From Streptomyces reniochalinae (GTDB lineage: Bacteria > Actinomycetota > Actinomycetes > Streptomycetales > Streptomycetaceae): a DNA stretch of 64,000 nucleotides. The stretch is taken from positions 62,001-126,000 of the forward strand of contig NZ_QOIM01000022.1 in NCBI RefSeq assembly GCF_003323735.1. Direction: 5' to 3'. A program made the translations under genes and the position numbers. The number at the start of each line of letters is the position of its first letter. The stretch's first letter is position 1. Below the pieces are notes generated by a model. The model ran no database searches and was not told the origin of the DNA. It worked only from the letters and a program-made list of their open reading frames with translations. This document shows, piece by piece, positions 1 to 7,892 of this stretch.

Positions 1-2
1 AC

Positions 3-824
3 GCCGCCCCCGTGGCGCCGCAGCCGGGGGCGGTGCCGCCCACCGGCGGCACCGCCCCGGTCGTCGCCTCGGCCGACTCCGCGGACCAGACACCGGGCGG
101 CACGCTGATCTCCCCGTCCGACCAGGCGTTCCCCGCCTCGGACGCGGCGGGCGCCGACGCCGCCGGCGGGCCGGGCCGCAGCGGACGGCACGGCGCCCCG
201 CGCGGCTGGCGCGCCCTCACCAGCAGCAAGCGGAACGTGGCGGCAGCGGGCGCGGGAGCCCTGCTCGCCGCCGTGCTCGGCACCGTCGTCACCCTGGGCA
301 CCGTCTCCGACGACAGCACTCCCGAGACCGTGCGGCCCGACGCCTCGACCTCCCAGGACGACCAGGACGACGCACCCGGCGACGAGGCGCCGGGGGACGA
401 AGGCGACACCGGTGCCCCTGAGCGCCGTCAGCCGGTCGCCGGCACCCCCTCGCGCGACACCGGGGGCCCGGCCGCCGGCGAGCGGAAGAGCCAGGCGCCC
501 ACGCACGAGACCAGCCACGGCAAGAACACTCCCAGCTCCCCCGAGGAGTCCTCCAGCGACCCCGAGGACGACCCGCCCTCCTCGCCTGAGGACCCGCCCT
601 CCTCCCCGGACGACCCGCCGTCGTCGCCGGACGACCCGCCCACCTCCGACGACCCTTCGGACCCGCCCACCGACGACCCGACGACGCAGGACCCCCCGTC
701 CGCGCCCTCCTCGAGCGGCGACGGCGGCAACGGCGACGGCGGCTCCGCCAGCGGCACGGCGACCGGCCGGGCCCCCAGCGGCGGCGGCACGCAGCCGGGC
801 ACGCCGAGCGCGTCAGGCCGGTAG
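3..824 (+). CDS. C-terminal part of a membrane protein with acidic Pro/Ser-rich tail (5' truncated by window)
   Basis: The reading frame is open to the window edge, so the true start lies upstream; a GTG at position 12 is only the first possible start inside the window. About 75 residues of Ala/Pro/Gly-rich sequence precede one hydrophobic segment (around residues 77-98 of the visible part, with basic residues RGWRALTSSKR just before it). The remaining ~170 residues are acidic and low complexity, with tandem units such as DDPPSSP and DPPTSDDP. This looks like a single-pass membrane protein: cytoplasmic N-terminal part (a missing domain may lie upstream) and an extended extracytoplasmic tail. 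No catalytic motif is visible and I do not recognise the family. An upstream kinase-like or regulatory domain is possible but cannot be judged here. Confidence 0.6.
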   Translation, partial: AAPVAPQPGAVPPTGGTAPVVASADSADQTPGGTLISPSDQAFPASDAAGADAAGGPGRSGRHGAPRGWRALTSSKRNVAAAGAGALLAAVLGTVVTLGTVSDDSTPETVRPDASTSQDDQDDAPGDEAPGDEGDTGAPERRQPVAGTPSRDTGGPAAGERKSQAPTHETSHGKNTPSSPEESSSDPEDDPPSSPEDPPSSPDDPPSSPDDPPTSDDPSDPPTDDPTTQDPPSAPSSSGDGGNGDGGSASGTATGRAPSGGGTQPGTPSASGR

Positions 825-863
825 CGGGGACCGGCAGGGGAGCACCGCCGTCAGGCCGTGGTT

Positions 864-891
864 CTGGCATCAACCGATCGGTCGATGCCAG
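864..891. promoter_or_regulatory. 28-bp near-perfect palindrome, candidate operator of the ABC/two-component operon
   Basis: Arms CTGGCATC and GATGCCAG flank a centre AACCGATCGGTC. The 28-bp site is self-complementary except for one position pair. It lies 53 bp upstream of the ABC ATPase ATG (945) and 40 bp after the preceding stop. There is no T-tract after it, so an operator or response-regulator site is more likely than a terminator. The NarL-type regulator encoded at the end of this operon is an obvious candidate ligand (inference). Confidence 0.55.
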
Positions 892-944
892 GACGAGAGC
901 GTTGGGCGATGTGCGCACGGCGGCCGCGGCGGCACGCTCGTGCC

Positions 945-1889
945 ATGCCACTCATCGAAGTCAGCGGGCTGCGCAAGGAGTACCAAGGGCGCCCGGTCGT
1001 GGACGGTGTGAGCTTCTCCGTCGAGGAGGGCGAGATCTTCGGCGTCCTGGGCCCGAACGGCGCGGGGAAGACCACCACGGTCGAGTGCGTGGAGGGGCTG
1101 CGCACCCCTGATGCCGGGTGGGTCCGCGTCGCGGGCCTCGACCCCGTCGCCGGCCACGACGACGTCGCACAGCTCCTCGGCGCCCAGCTCCAGGAGAGTC
1201 AGCTCCAGCCCAAGATCACGGTGGGTGAGGCGCTGCGGATGTACTCCGCGTTCTACCGGCAGCCCGCCGACTGGCGCTCCCTCGCGGCGAAGCTGGGGCT
1301 CCAGGACCGTCTCGGCGTGCGGTTCGGCCGGCTGTCGGGCGGCCAGAAGCAGCGGCTGTTCATCGCCCTGGCCCTCGTCGGCAGCCCCAGGGCCGTGGTG
1401 CTGGACGAGCTGACCACAGGTCTGGACCCCAGGGCCCGCCGGACGGTGTGGGAGCTGGTCGAGGACATCCGCGCCTCCGGCGTGACGGTGCTGCTGGTCA
1501 CCCACCTGATGGAGGAGGCCCAGCGGCTCTGCGACCGGGTCGCCGTCATCGACGGAGGCCGGCTGGCCGCACTGGGCACCCCGGCCGAACTGATCAGCCA
1601 GAAGGCCGACCCCACGGTCATCGCCTTCACCCCCTCGCAGCCACTGCCGGAAGCGGAGCTGAGCGCGCTTCCCGGAGCCCGCTCGGTACGGACCCAGGGG
1701 CCCCGCGTCACCCTGCACGGCACGGACGAGACGGTCGACGCTCTCCTGACCACCCTGGCGCGGCGCCGCATCACTGCGGGCCAACTCCGGGTCAAGGACG
1801 CCTCGCTGGACGACGCCTTCCTCGACCTGACCGGCAACGCGTCCGCAGCGCCCCGCACGGCGCACGCCCACCAGGAGAACCTGACATGA
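945..1889 (+). CDS. ABC-2 type transporter, ATP-binding protein
   Basis: This is a 314-residue ATPase of the DrrA/NatA-like export family. Walker A is GPNGAGKTT (residues 36-44), the signature is LSGGQKQR near residue 130, and Walker B with D-loop is VVLDELTTGLDP near residue 152; a switch His follows in LLVTHLMEEA. The open frame extends to 858, but ATG 945 starts the family-typical MPLIEVSGLRKEY. The C-terminal ~80 residues form the accessory domain usual in this family. The stop overlaps the permease start by 4 bp (ATGA), so the two are translationally coupled. The substrate is unknown; drug, lipid or peptide export are all possible. The adjacent two-component system suggests induction by a cell-envelope or drug signal (inference). 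Confidence 0.9.
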   Translation: MPLIEVSGLRKEYQGRPVVDGVSFSVEEGEIFGVLGPNGAGKTTTVECVEGLRTPDAGWVRVAGLDPVAGHDDVAQLLGAQLQESQLQPKITVGEALRMYSAFYRQPADWRSLAAKLGLQDRLGVRFGRLSGGQKQRLFIALALVGSPRAVVLDELTTGLDPRARRTVWELVEDIRASGVTVLLVTHLMEEAQRLCDRVAVIDGGRLAALGTPAELISQKADPTVIAFTPSQPLPEAELSALPGARSVRTQGPRVTLHGTDETVDALLTTLARRRITAGQLRVKDASLDDAFLDLTGNASAAPRTAHAHQENLT

Positions 1890-2695
1890 CGACCGCGCAC
1901 CCGCCCGCCACCGCCCCCTCCGCGTCCCCGAGCGGCGCCGGCCCGGGACGTGACCCCTCCGCCCTGCCGGCCGTCCTGCGCACCGAGTTTCGGCTCTTCC
2001 TGCGCGAGCCCGGTGCGCTGTTCTGGGTCGTCGTCTTCCCGCCCGCGCTGCTGACGATCCTCGGCTGCATCCCCTCCTTCCGCGAGGCGTCCGCCGATCT
2101 CGGCGGCCGGCGGACGGTGGACCTGTACGTCCCGGTGGCAGTCCTGCTGTCGATGATCGTCTCCGGCGTCCAGACGATGCCGAGCATCCTGACGGGCTAC
2201 CGCGAACGCGGCATCCTCCGCAGGCTCCGCGCCACCCCCGCCAGACCCCACCACCTACTGACAGCGCAGATCGTGCTCCACGGCTGCGCCAGCCTCGCCT
2301 CGGTGCTGCTCGTCCTGGCCATCGGGCGGCTCGCCTTCGACGTCTCCGTGCCCCGGCAGCTCGCCGGATACCTGCCGGCCGTCGCGCTGACCGCGAGCGC
2401 GGCCCTCTCCCTCGGCGCCGTGCTCAGCGCGGCCGCCAGGACCACCAAGATCGCTCAGACGGTCGGCACCCTCGCCTTCTTCCCCATGATGTTCACCGCC
2501 GGAGTGTGGCTCCCGGTGCAGGCGATGCCGGACACCCTCCGCCACGTCGTCGAGTTCACCCCGTTCGGCGCGGCCTCGCAGGCCCTCGACCAGGCGGCGA
2601 CGGGCAGCTGGCCCGGCTGGACGCATCTGGGGGTGACGGCGCTGTGGACAGCGGTCTTCGCGGGGACAGCGGTGCGCCGGTTCCGCTGGGAGTAG
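1886..2695 (+). CDS. ABC-2 type transporter, permease
   Basis: A 269-residue membrane protein starting at ATG 1886, inside the stop of the ATPase gene; longer frames upstream would overlap the ATPase and are not needed. After a ~30-residue Pro/Ala/Ser-rich cytoplasmic N-terminus there are six hydrophobic segments, for example ALFWVVVFPPALLTILG, the ASVLLVLAIG region, and LAFFPMMFTAGVWLPV. The last contains the conserved ABC-2 feature of FF/P-M-F followed by G-x-W-x-P. A final helix ends with basic VRRFRWE. It forms the channel of the exporter with the preceding ATPase, probably as a homodimer. The next gene, the sensor kinase, follows after 41 bp on the same strand. Confidence 0.9.
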   Translation: MTTAHPPATAPSASPSGAGPGRDPSALPAVLRTEFRLFLREPGALFWVVVFPPALLTILGCIPSFREASADLGGRRTVDLYVPVAVLLSMIVSGVQTMPSILTGYRERGILRRLRATPARPHHLLTAQIVLHGCASLASVLLVLAIGRLAFDVSVPRQLAGYLPAVALTASAALSLGAVLSAAARTTKIAQTVGTLAFFPMMFTAGVWLPVQAMPDTLRHVVEFTPFGAASQALDQAATGSWPGWTHLGVTALWTAVFAGTAVRRFRWE

Positions 2696-2736
2696 CCGAC
2701 GTCCCCACCGCGGCGCGCGCGGGCGAGACTGGTGCC

Positions 2737-4038
2737 ATGACCGAAGCGTGCGCGGCGGAGCCCGCACACCAGGAGACGGGCGCGGCGGCGGAGCCCGCAC
2801 ACCAGGCGGCCCTCTGGGACCGCTTCTTCCGATGGGGGCCCTACGGGCTCCTCGCCCTGAGCGCGGCCCTGACGGCGGCGACCCGGACCGAGTTGATGAC
2901 CGAGAGCGAGGCGGTGGCCGCTGCCGTGCTCGGCGCGGCCGCGCTCGTCCTCCAGCTCTGGTGGGGCCGCGCGGTGCGCACGGCACCGGGTCCCGGACCG
3001 CTCGGTGCCGTCTACTACGTCACCCGCACGGTGCTCGCCGGGGTGTTGACGCTGCTCAACCCGTTCTGCGCGCTCTACGCGGTGGCAGGCTACTTCGACG
3101 CCGCCCACCGGCTGCCGAAGCGCTGGGTGCGCGCCGGGCTTTTGACCAACGCGGCCACCATGGCCGGATCCCAGTCCGGCGGACTGCCGCCCGGACGCCC
3201 GGCGGGCTGGCTGATTTTCGCCGCGCTCTTCCTGCTGAACGCCTGGCTGGTGCTCTACTTCGCCCGGCTGGCGCAGCAGGAGGACGAGAGGGCCCACGCG
3301 AGGGAGGCCACCATCGCCGAACTCGGCCGCACCAACGCCCGGCTCGAACAGGCACTGGAGGAGAACGCCGGACTGCACGCCCAACTGCTCCTCCAGGCGC
3401 GGGAAGCCGGTATCAGCGACGAGCGGCGCAGGCTCGCGGCGGAGATCCACGACACGATCGCCCAGGGGCTGACCGGGATCATCACCCAGCTGAGGGCCGC
3501 CTCCGACAGCGACTCGCCCGAGGCGGCCCGCTCCCACCTGGGCCTGGCCGGCGAACTGGCCCGCGAAAGCCTCGCGCAGGCCCGCCGCTCCGTACAGAAT
3601 CTCGCCCCCAGGGAGCTCGAACACGACGCGCTGCCCACGGCACTTCAGAAGGCCACCGACGCGTGGGCACGCTCCACGGGAGTACGGGCCGACTTCACCG
3701 TCACCGGGACCTCCGAGCCGCTGCACGCCGAGGTGGAGGCCACCTTGCTGCGCATCGCCCAGGAGGCGCTCACCAACGTCGACCGGCACGCCCGCGCCGG
3801 CCGCGCGGGGGTCACGCTCTCGTACATGGACGACGAAGTCACCCTCGACATCCGCGACGACGGCCGGGGCTTCGTCCCGCACGCGGCCCGCAAAAGCGCG
3901 GGGACGCACGGGGGGTTCGGGCTGGGCGGCATGCGCGCCAGGGCCGAACGCATCGCCGGCACCGTGGAGATCGAGACGGAGCCGGGAGGAGGGACGGCGG
4001 TCTGCGCTCGCGTACCGTTGGTCCGCCATGACGACTGA
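2737..4038 (+). CDS. sensor histidine kinase, NarL-system (HisKA_3) type
   Basis: A 433-residue membrane histidine kinase. I start it at ATG 2737, just after the permease; the longer frame from 2506 would run inside the permease gene. A short direct repeat AEPAHQ...AEPAHQ opens the protein, followed by four to five hydrophobic helices (about residues 30-175) and a coiled coil. The dimerisation/phosphoacceptor block is ERRRLAAEIHDTIAQGL with His238. The ATPase domain has LRIAQEALTNVDRHA (N box), DIRDDGRGF (G1) and GGFGLGGMRARAE (G2). There is little extracytoplasmic sequence, so this is probably an intramembrane-sensing kinase of the type that works beside ABC exporters. Its 3' end overlaps the response regulator by 11 bp. 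Confidence 0.9.
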   Translation: MTEACAAEPAHQETGAAAEPAHQAALWDRFFRWGPYGLLALSAALTAATRTELMTESEAVAAAVLGAAALVLQLWWGRAVRTAPGPGPLGAVYYVTRTVLAGVLTLLNPFCALYAVAGYFDAAHRLPKRWVRAGLLTNAATMAGSQSGGLPPGRPAGWLIFAALFLLNAWLVLYFARLAQQEDERAHAREATIAELGRTNARLEQALEENAGLHAQLLLQAREAGISDERRRLAAEIHDTIAQGLTGIITQLRAASDSDSPEAARSHLGLAGELARESLAQARRSVQNLAPRELEHDALPTALQKATDAWARSTGVRADFTVTGTSEPLHAEVEATLLRIAQEALTNVDRHARAGRAGVTLSYMDDEVTLDIRDDGRGFVPHAARKSAGTHGGFGLGGMRARAERIAGTVEIETEPGGGTAVCARVPLVRHDD

Positions 4039-4705
4039 ACAACCGCCGCCCGGGCACGAGCCCGTCTCCGTGCTGCTCGTCGACGACCACCCGGTGGTCC
4101 GCGACGGGCTGCGTGCCATGTTCGAGCGGGGCCCGGGCTTCCGGGTGCTGGGAGAGGCGGCGGACGGGGTGGCGGCCGTGCGGCTTGCGGCCGAACTGCG
4201 CCCCGAGGTGGTGCTGATGGACCTGCGGATGCCGGGCGGCGGGGGAGTGGACGCCATCGCGGGGATCGTCGGACGCGGGCTGCCGTGCAAGGTGCTCGTC
4301 CTGACCACGTACGACACCGACGCGGACACCCTGCCTGCCATCGAGGCCGGGGCGAGCGGCTACCTGCTCAAGGACGCGCCGCCGAGCCAACTGTTCGCGG
4401 CCGTACGGGACGTGGCCGCCGGCCGGACCGTCCTCTCACCCGCTGTCGCCTCCCGCCTGGTCGACCGCGTCCGGGCCCCGCGCCCGGAGGCCGGGCGGAA
4501 CGCGCTGAGCGCCCGCGAGCGCGAGGTCCTCACCCTCGTGGCCAAGGGGACACCCAACCGGGAGATCGCCCGTGCGCTGTTCATCAGCGAGGCCACCGTC
4601 AAGACGCACCTCACCCACCTGTACGCCAAGCTCGGGGTGAACGACCGCGCGGCAGCGGTGGCCACCGCGTACGGGCGCGGGATCCTCGGCCCCGGCGAGA
4701 ACTGA
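4028..4705 (+). CDS. response regulator, NarL/LuxR family
   Basis: A 225-residue two-domain regulator. The receiver domain shows the acidic pair D19-D20 (LLVDDHPVV), phosphoacceptor D65 (VVLMDLRMPG) and the conserved Lys in YLLKDAP. The C-terminal LuxR helix-turn-helix reads LSAREREVLTLVAKG and then ARALFISEATVKTHLTHLY. ATG 4028 overlaps the kinase gene by 11 bp, so kinase and regulator are co-translated and form one system. Likely targets are the ABC operon itself, whose upstream region holds a 28-bp palindrome at 864-891 (inference). The gene ends before a hairpin shared with the convergent nucS gene. Confidence 0.92.
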   Translation: MTTEQPPPGHEPVSVLLVDDHPVVRDGLRAMFERGPGFRVLGEAADGVAAVRLAAELRPEVVLMDLRMPGGGGVDAIAGIVGRGLPCKVLVLTTYDTDADTLPAIEAGASGYLLKDAPPSQLFAAVRDVAAGRTVLSPAVASRLVDRVRAPRPEAGRNALSAREREVLTLVAKGTPNREIARALFISEATVKTHLTHLYAKLGVNDRAAAVATAYGRGILGPGEN

Positions 4706-4712
4706 GCCTCTT

Positions 4713-4733
4713 CCGCGCCGCCCGGCGGCGCGG
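4713..4733. terminator. hairpin between convergent response regulator and nucS genes
   Basis: Arms CCGCGCCG and CGGCGCGG (8 bp, perfect) with a 5-nt loop sit in the 34-bp gap between two convergent genes. There is no U-tract, as is usual for Streptomyces terminators. Confidence 0.5.
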
Positions 4734-4739
4734 GGAGCG

Positions 4740-5402
4740 TCAGAAGAGCCGGAGTTTGTCGTCCTCGATGCCGCGCAGGGCGTCGTAGTCGAGAGTGACG
4801 CAGTCGATACCGCGGTCGGAGGCCAGCACCCGGGCCTGCGGCTTGATCTCCTGCGCCGCGAAGACGCCCTTGACCGGCGACAGGTGGGGGTCGCGGTTGA
4901 GGAGCTCCAGGTAGCGGGTGAGCTGTTCGACGCCGTCGATCTCACCGCGGCGCTTGATCTCAATGGCGACGGTGGCCCCGTCGCCGTCCCGGCACAGGAT
5001 GTCCACGGGGCCGATGGCCGTGGGGAACTCGCGCCTGATCAGCGTCCATCCGTCGCCCAGCGTCTCCATCCGGTCCGCGAGGAGCTCCTGAAGGTGTGCT
5101 TCCACGCCATCCTTGATCAGCCCGGGGTCGACCCCCAACTCGTGCGAGGAGTCGTGCAGGATCTCCTCCATCGTGATGATCAGTTTCTCGCCGGCCTTGT
5201 TCTCCACCGTCCAGCGCTGATCGTCGCCCTCCTTGAGGGTGCAGGGCGGGGACATCCAGTTCAGGGGCTTGTAGGCACGGTCGTCGGCGTGCACGGAGAC
5301 CGATCCGTCGGCCTTGATCAGGATGAGTCTGGGCGCGGACGGAAGGTGCGCGGTGAGCCTGCCGGCGTAGTCGACAGAGCAGCGGGCGATGACGAGACGC
5401 AT
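4740..5402 (-). CDS. nucS: endonuclease NucS/EndoMS, non-canonical mismatch repair
   Basis: A 220-residue protein matching the full NucS length. NucS cuts both strands at mismatches and provides mutation avoidance in actinobacteria that lack MutS/MutL. The N-terminal DNA-binding/dimerisation part starts [16 protein letters not shown]. The C-terminal RecB-like nuclease domain has the catalytic set D134 ([12 protein letters not shown]), then E148-x-K150 ([13 protein letters not shown]), and the conserved VEQLTRYLE. The extreme C-terminus DDKLRLF resembles a sliding-clamp binding peptide, as expected for interaction with the beta clamp. It is transcribed alone, divergent from the 130-residue gene at 5620. 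Family assignment is confident. Confidence 0.93.
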   Translation of the reverse strand: MRLVIARCSVDYAGRLTAHLPSAPRLILIKADGSVSVHADDRAYKPLNWMSPPCTLKEGDDQRWTVENKAGEKLIITMEEILHDSSHELGVDPGLIKDGVEAHLQELLADRMETLGDGWTLIRREFPTAIGPVDILCRDGDGATVAIEIKRRGEIDGVEQLTRYLELLNRDPHLSPVKGVFAAQEIKPQARVLASDRGIDCVTLDYDALRGIEDDKLRLF

Positions 5403-5619
5403 GGTCGGTCACGCTACTTGACGGCCGGGCCCGCGCGCGATTCGCCCCCGGATGGGGTGTTCGACAGTGGCGCGAGTATTCCCATTCTCGTGTCTGTTTC
5501 GACCCAGGAGCCGTACGGTAAGGCTGGGCGTCGCCGTCCGAGGTTGCGCGACTACACGGTGATGTCCTTTCACCCCCAAGAGATCCGGCCCACGGGCCGG
5601 GTCGCGAGAGGAGAAACCC

Positions 5620-6012
5620 ATGTCGCTCGACGTCCCACCTGCGCTGTTGGAACAGGCAGAGCGTGGCGAGGTGGATGAGGCGGCGTTCGTCGACTGCGTC
5701 CGCACGTCCCTCCCGTACGCGTGGGAGATGGTCAGTTCGCTCGTCGCGCAGTTGAAGGTGGACGGCGGTGAGTTCGCCGACAACCAGACGCCGCCCCCCG
5801 ACGAGCAGCACCGCGGTCAGCTGCTCCGCGCGCTCGCGAGCGATGCGATCCGCGGGGCGCTGGAACGCCACTTCGGGGTACGGCTCGCGTTCCAGAACTG
5901 CCACCGGGTCGCGGTCTTCCCCCTCGACCCGTCGGCGGACGAGCGCCTCACCCGCTTCACCTCCATACGCGGCCAGCTGCTCAACCAGTCCCCGGAGCTG
6001 CGGGACTGCTGA
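5620..6012 (+). CDS. conserved actinobacterial protein, SCO5389-like family
   Basis: A 130-residue soluble protein beginning MSLDVPPALLEQAERGEVDEAAF, preceded by a good ribosome binding site (GAGGAG about 8 nt before ATG). No signal peptide or membrane helix is present. Helical segments rich in Leu/Ala/Glu predominate, with one Cys near the N-terminus (VDCVRTSLPYAW), one in the middle and one at the C-terminus. I recognise it as the small protein conserved next to nucS in Streptomyces (SCO5389 in S. coelicolor, from memory); no function is established to my knowledge. A 217-bp divergent spacer separates it from nucS, so the two may share regulation. Confidence 0.85.
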   Translation: MSLDVPPALLEQAERGEVDEAAFVDCVRTSLPYAWEMVSSLVAQLKVDGGEFADNQTPPPDEQHRGQLLRALASDAIRGALERHFGVRLAFQNCHRVAVFPLDPSADERLTRFTSIRGQLLNQSPELRDC

Positions 6013-6053
6013 CCGCGTGGCCCCCGGCGGCCGACGCGGCCGGCGGGGCGTGC

Positions 6054-6091
6054 GCCGTTGCGGCGGTGGTGGACACCGCCGCAACGGCTTT
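6054..6091. terminator. strong terminator between convergent genes
   Basis: A perfect 15-bp stem (GCCGTTGCGGCGGTG and its complement, 6054-6068 and 6074-6088) with a 5-nt loop is followed by TTT. It lies in the convergent gap between the 130-residue gene and the flavin oxidoreductase. Confidence 0.8.
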
Positions 6092-6145
6092 CGCGTCCTC
6101 GCGGCACTTTTCGGCCGTTCCGCGAGGTGCGCTCCGGCCTCTCCC

Positions 6146-7198
6146 TCAGGCGACGAGGGGCAGCACCTCATCCGCCAGCCTGCGGATGTTCCGCACCGTG
6201 CCGTCGCGGTCCCCCGTGCCCTCCACCAGCAGGGCGAAGCGGCTGATGCCGGTGCGCTCCGCGCTCGCCGCGAGCCGGTCGGCGCACATCCGCGGCGCGC
6301 CCACCGGATGCAGCTCGCACAGCAGCTCCGTGTAGCCGAGCGGGTCGCGCATGCGGCGGGGCCGCCCGTCGACGGTCACATGCTGGCCCAGGCCCTCGCG
6401 CAGCCACCCCGGCATGGCCTTGAGCAGCGTCTCGCGCGCCTCGCCGCGCGAGTCGCCGACCTGGACCACGCCGGCCGACACGTGCCGGGCCGCGGCGGCC
6501 TCGACCTCCTCGTGCGCGTGGCCGGCGGCGCGTGCCTCACGGCGCCACATGCGCGTCATCTCCGCCTTCTCCTCGTCGCCGCTGTGCATGCCCAGCAGCA
6601 TGGGCAGCAGCCGCGCGGCGGCCAGCCGCAGGGTCCCCGGCGAGGTGCAGGCGACGACCAGACCCGGTGCCGCGGTCTCGCCCTCCTGGTCGCGCGGGAG
6701 GATCGCGCAGTCCGGGCGCGGCACCACCGGCACCTCGCGGAAGCGGTACCGCTCCCCGTCCGCCGCGACCCGCGGCTCGCGCAGCCACCGCAGCAGCAGG
6801 TCGAGCGCCTCGGGAAAGCCTTCCTCGTACGCCGGCAGTCCACCCCCGAACACCTCGAGGTCCACCCAGGGGCCGCCCCGGCCCACACCGAGGGTGAAGC
6901 GTCCTTCCGACAGCAGGTGCAGCAGCGCCGTCTGCTCACCGAGGGCGACCGGATGCGCGGTGGGCAGCACGCTGACGGCCGTCCCGACGCCGATCCGCCG
7001 TGTGCGCCCCAGCAGCAGTGCCGCGAGGGTCACGGCCGAGGGGCATACGCCGTAGGACACGAAGTGGTGCTCGGCCAGCCAGACGTCGGCGAGTCCTGCC
7101 GCCTCGGCTTCCTCACCGGCCCGGACCGCGCGGTTCAACGCCTCGCCCTGCCCCTGACCCGGGAACTGTGCGCCCAGGACGAAAGCTCCAACTCGCAT
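6146..7198 (-). CDS. LLM-class (luciferase-like) flavin-dependent oxidoreductase
   Basis: A 350-residue TIM-barrel flavin monooxygenase-like protein. I start it at ATG 7198 (MRVGAFVLGAQFPGQGQGEA), which gives the canonical first beta strand; the longer frame upstream is unrelated low-complexity sequence. Family features include LADVWLAEHHF (EHH motif of the luciferase superfamily), RRIGVGTAVSVLP, HPVALGEQTALLHLLSEGR and LGVGRGGP. These are typical of reduced-FMN or F420 dependent oxidoreductases. The substrate is unknown. It is divergent from the zinc-motif gene at 7496, with an inverted repeat between them (7248-7267). In S. coelicolor the same neighbourhood is conserved (from memory). Confidence 0.9.
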   Translation of the reverse strand: MRVGAFVLGAQFPGQGQGEALNRAVRAGEEAEAAGLADVWLAEHHFVSYGVCPSAVTLAALLLGRTRRIGVGTAVSVLPTAHPVALGEQTALLHLLSEGRFTLGVGRGGPWVDLEVFGGGLPAYEEGFPEALDLLLRWLREPRVAADGERYRFREVPVVPRPDCAILPRDQEGETAAPGLVVACTSPGTLRLAAARLLPMLLGMHSGDEEKAEMTRMWRREARAAGHAHEEVEAAAARHVSAGVVQVGDSRGEARETLLKAMPGWLREGLGQHVTVDGRPRRMRDPLGYTELLCELHPVGAPRMCADRLAASAERTGISRFALLVEGTGDRDGTVRNIRRLADEVLPLVA

Positions 7199-7247
7199 TT
7201 CCCACCGCCCTCGATGGGCCCGCGACCGACGGCGTGGTCCGGGCCGC

Positions 7248-7267
7248 GTGTCCGCAGGACCGGACAC
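7248..7267. promoter_or_regulatory. inverted repeat in the divergent promoter region
   Basis: Arms GTGTCCG and CGGACAC (7 bp, perfect) are separated by 6 bp, 50 bp upstream of the flavin oxidoreductase start. Size and position fit a dimeric repressor site; no regulator can be named. Confidence 0.4.
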
Positions 7268-7495
7268 CTCATCCAGCACTAACGCCCGACACGTGCCAAA
7301 GGCACGGCCCCTGATCCGATTCGTGTGATGAACGGCAACGCGGGCCCGCCTGTGGACAACCGACAGCGGCACTCCACGGCGTGCGTAGGCTGGATGGCAC
7401 ACGGCCACCGCCGGGCCCGCGGCTGAAGCGTGCAGCCCCGGAGCGGCGAGGAGCCGTCCGCCGTCCACCGTCGCCGACCCACCGAGGTGCCCCAC

Positions 7496-7858
7496 GTGTC
7501 CCCGCGTCGAAACCGCTCCCGCAGCGGTGCCGCCAAACCAGCAAAGGCCGCCCGCACCGGCGCCGGGGCGCGTCGTGACGAGGACGGGCGCGAGGGCCGC
7601 GAGCGCTTCGGCCTGGAGCGCACCGAGGACTGGCGGGGGGAGGAGTGGGCGGTCCGCCGGATAAGCGGAGGAGCGGCGCTCAAGCGCTACCGGTGCCCCG
7701 GCTGCGACCAGGAGATCACCCCCGGCGTCCCGCACGTCGTCGCCTGGCCGCTGCTCGGCGATGTCTCCGACCGGCGCCACTGGCACGGAGCCTGCTGGAA
7801 CGCACGGGACCGCCGGAGCGCCAGGCTCCAGCGGTCCCGCAACGCCCCCCGGTACTGA
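7496..7858 (+). CDS. small conserved actinobacterial protein with zinc-knuckle-like motif
   Basis: A 120-residue protein. GTG 7496 is chosen because GAGG lies 8 nt upstream and the resulting VSPRRNRSRSG start is the typical N-terminus of this family in Streptomyces. A basic, disordered ~50 residues (RRNRSRSGAAKPAKAA) is followed by GLERTEDWRGEEWAVRRI and a compact C-terminal part with C-x2-C (RCPGCDQEI), two His residues (PHVVAW, HWHGACW) and a further Cys. These are candidate zinc ligands. Homologues are often labelled ATP/GTP-binding protein, but no nucleotide-binding motif is visible, so I do not support that name. The C-terminus RRSARLQRSRNAPRY is strongly basic, which suggests nucleic-acid contact (inference). 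Confidence 0.8.
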   Translation: MSPRRNRSRSGAAKPAKAARTGAGARRDEDGREGRERFGLERTEDWRGEEWAVRRISGGAALKRYRCPGCDQEITPGVPHVVAWPLLGDVSDRRHWHGACWNARDRRSARLQRSRNAPRY

Positions 7859-7892
7859 AGGGGGCGTCGGTGTCCCGGACGGCTCCTATCCC

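Noticed and set aside
870..1871. Minus-strand frame opposite the ABC ATPase
   Set aside because: The plus strand encodes all ABC motifs; the minus frame has no recognisable feature.
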